Below are positions 14,017-14,942 of a stretch of 14,942 nt of DNA, in pieces. The position numbers and the translations under genes were made by a program. The stretch's first letter is position 1. Every line of letters starts with the position of its first letter. Source of the stretch: Trebonia sp036276115 (GTDB lineage: Bacteria; Actinomycetota; Actinomycetes; Streptosporangiales; Streptosporangiaceae); NCBI GenBank assembly GCA_036276115.1, contig DATBEM010000050.1, positions 1 to 14,942 on the forward strand, read 5' to 3'. The notes under the pieces were generated by a model. That model saw only the letters and a list, made by a program, of their open reading frames with translations, ran no database searches and had not been told where the DNA came from.

Positions 14017-14397
14017 GTGGGCATCCAGGACATCATCAACCAGTTTGGCGGCCAGCAGGCGGCCATGGAGCAGATCCATCGGCTGTTCGGCGGCCAGGGC
14101 ATGCCGGGAGTCGTGTCCAAGCTCACCCAGTCGGGCATGGGCAAGCAGGTCCAGTCGTGGATCGGGATGGGCGAGAACGAGTCCGTCTCCGGCCAGCAGA
14201 TGAAGCAGGCGATGGACCCGGGCGCGCTCCAGGACATGGCGCAGAAGACCGGCATGAGCCCGGACCAGATCAGCGACCACGTCGCCCAGGTGCTCCCGCA
14301 CCTCCTGGACCAGGCCACCCCTGAGGGCACGATGCCCGAGGGCGGCAGCGCCATGACCAAGGGCATGAACGCCCTCAAGGGCATGTTCAACCGCTAG
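14017..14397 (+). CDS. YidB (DUF937) family protein
   Basis: A 126-residue small cytoplasmic protein of the YidB/DUF937 family, whose biochemical role is not known. The family pattern is visible: GMPGVVSKLTQSGMGKQVQSWIG (~28-50, the 'GLGxxxxSWIG' core), ENESVSGQQMKQAM (~54-67), then LQDMAQKTGMSPDQISDHVAQVLPHLLDQATPEG (~71-104), and a Gly/Met-rich tail ending GMFNR. The GTG start at 14017 is preferred to an upstream in-frame GTG at 13930 because GGGGGGAA stands immediately ahead of it and the family's N terminus begins there. It appears monocistronic: a terminator lies upstream (13850-13884) and another directly downstream. Confidence 0.88.
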   Translation: MGIQDIINQFGGQQAAMEQIHRLFGGQGMPGVVSKLTQSGMGKQVQSWIGMGENESVSGQQMKQAMDPGALQDMAQKTGMSPDQISDHVAQVLPHLLDQATPEGTMPEGGSAMTKGMNALKGMFNR

Positions 14398-14417
14398 CGG
14401 CCCGCGCCACCGCGCGA

Positions 14418-14456
14418 AAGGCCGGCCGGCCCGCCCCACCGGGCCCGGTCGGCCTT
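14418..14456 (+). terminator. Hairpin terminator after the YidB-family gene
   Basis: AAGGCCGGCCGGCCCG (14418-14433) pairs with CGGGCCCGGTCGGCCTT (14440-14456), with one bulged C, one G-U pair and a CCCCAC loop. It begins 20 bases after the stop of the YidB-family gene. Confidence 0.75.
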
Positions 14457-14482
14457 CGCCGCGGGCGTTGCCGGTAACAGGG

Positions 14483-14641
14483 TCAGGTGGGCAGCAGGCC
14501 CAGCCGCCAGGCTCCGAGCTCCGCTTCGAAGTCATCCCTCGTCACGAAGTTGGCCCGGCTCATGTCTACCTTGGCCACGCCGTTGAAGAGATCCTCGACG
14601 TGCCCGTTCCCGATCTTCCAGACACCGGTCAGGCTGGACAT
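14483..14641 (-). CDS. Possible small hypothetical protein, 52 residues
   Basis: From ATG 14641 this minus-strand frame reads MSSLTGVWKIGNGHVEDLFN, then KVDMSRANFVTRDDFEAEL, ending AWRLGLLPT. The balanced composition and predicted helix (TRDDFEAELGAWRLGLL) look more protein-like than the other frames here. However, no ribosome binding site stands before this ATG, and further in-frame starts at 14656 and 14716 are no better supported. I do not recognise the sequence. It may be a gene remnant. Apart from this frame and the terminator, I see nothing in 14398-14811 except a 10-base direct repeat TGGCACCAGC (14751-14760, 14785-14794). Confidence 0.3.
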   Translation of the reverse strand: MSSLTGVWKIGNGHVEDLFNGVAKVDMSRANFVTRDDFEAELGAWRLGLLPT

Positions 14642-14811
14642 TCCCGCTAGTCCCATGAACGCCGAGTAACCCGATAACAGCAAGAAGCGCCCCGCTTGGG
14701 GGCACTCCCGCGCCAAGCCCGGTGCGCGTCCCGACCCTCGCCGGCCGTCCTGGCACCAGCCCCGAGCACGTGGTCACCGGGCGATGGCACCAGCATGCCA
14801 AGCACCACCAC

Positions 14812-14942
14812 CCTCCCGTGCCTCCCGTGCCTCCCGTGCCTCCCGTGCCTCCCGTGCCTCCCGTGCCTCCCGTGCCTCCCGTGCCTCCCGTGCCTCCCGT
14901 GCCTCCCGTGCCTCCCGTGCCTCCCTTGCCTCCCGTGCCTCC
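14812..14942. repeat. Tandem array of a 9-bp unit, CCTCCCGTG
   Basis: Fourteen complete head-to-tail copies of CCTCCCGTG and five bases of a fifteenth reach the window end, so the true length is unknown. All complete copies are identical except one at 14920-14928, which has T for G at 14926. The unit is a multiple of three and creates no stop in any frame: plus-strand readings are Pro-Pro-Val, Leu-Pro-Cys or Ser-Arg-Ala, and one minus-strand reading is His-Gly-Arg. No start or ribosome binding site for a repeat-encoding gene is visible inside the window. Confidence 0.95.

Noticed and set aside
14812..14942. CRISPR array
   Set aside because: The 9-bp units are directly abutting with no spacers, and no cas gene is present; it is a simple tandem repeat.

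Overview
This window looks like chromosomal DNA of a high-GC actinomycete (Actinomycetota, probably a filamentous soil type). The reasons are the very high GC with strong third-position bias, frequent GTG and TTG starts, G-rich ribosome binding sites, a deazaflavin (F420)-type reductase, an LGFP-repeat remnant, and a small protein of a type I recall from multicellular actinobacteria. Genus cannot be assigned from the sequence. No tRNA, rRNA, CRISPR array, insertion sequence or phage gene was seen.

Region 1 (1-3000) is housekeeping-like: the 3' part of recN (+), a two-helix membrane protein of unknown function (+), then, on the minus strand, a Bax inhibitor-1 family membrane protein followed by a YsnE-like GNAT acetyltransferase. 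Region 2 (3000-4650) is irregular. A secreted or lipoprotein-like reading frame runs without a stop into a small protein that ends in a RHIM/PP-like amyloid-type motif and has its own strong ribosome binding site and ATG. It is followed by a broken LGFP-repeat gene whose frame steps by -1 at three G-runs.

Region 3 (4650-10380) looks like a sugar-related accessory locus: an NAD(P)-dependent epimerase/dehydratase-like SDR, a ROK-family regulator, and a secreted protein made only of carbohydrate-binding and fibronectin III modules. A second ROK regulator faces it convergently. The two ROK proteins are colinear paralogues that bracket the binding protein. Short palindromes lie in the promoters of the binding protein and the second regulator.

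Region 4 (10435-13884): a deazaflavin-dependent nitroreductase-family gene (-) has a promoter framed by two identical perfect palindromes 52 bp apart, which looks like a classic repressor arrangement, but no repressor gene is in view. Divergent from it is a two-gene unit, a Tat-exported phospholipase C/acid phosphatase-type phosphoesterase and a secreted YVTN/YncE-type beta-propeller, closed by a strong terminator. Region 5 (13900-14942) holds a YidB (DUF937) family gene with its terminator, a doubtful small ORF, and a 9-bp tandem repeat that runs off the window end.
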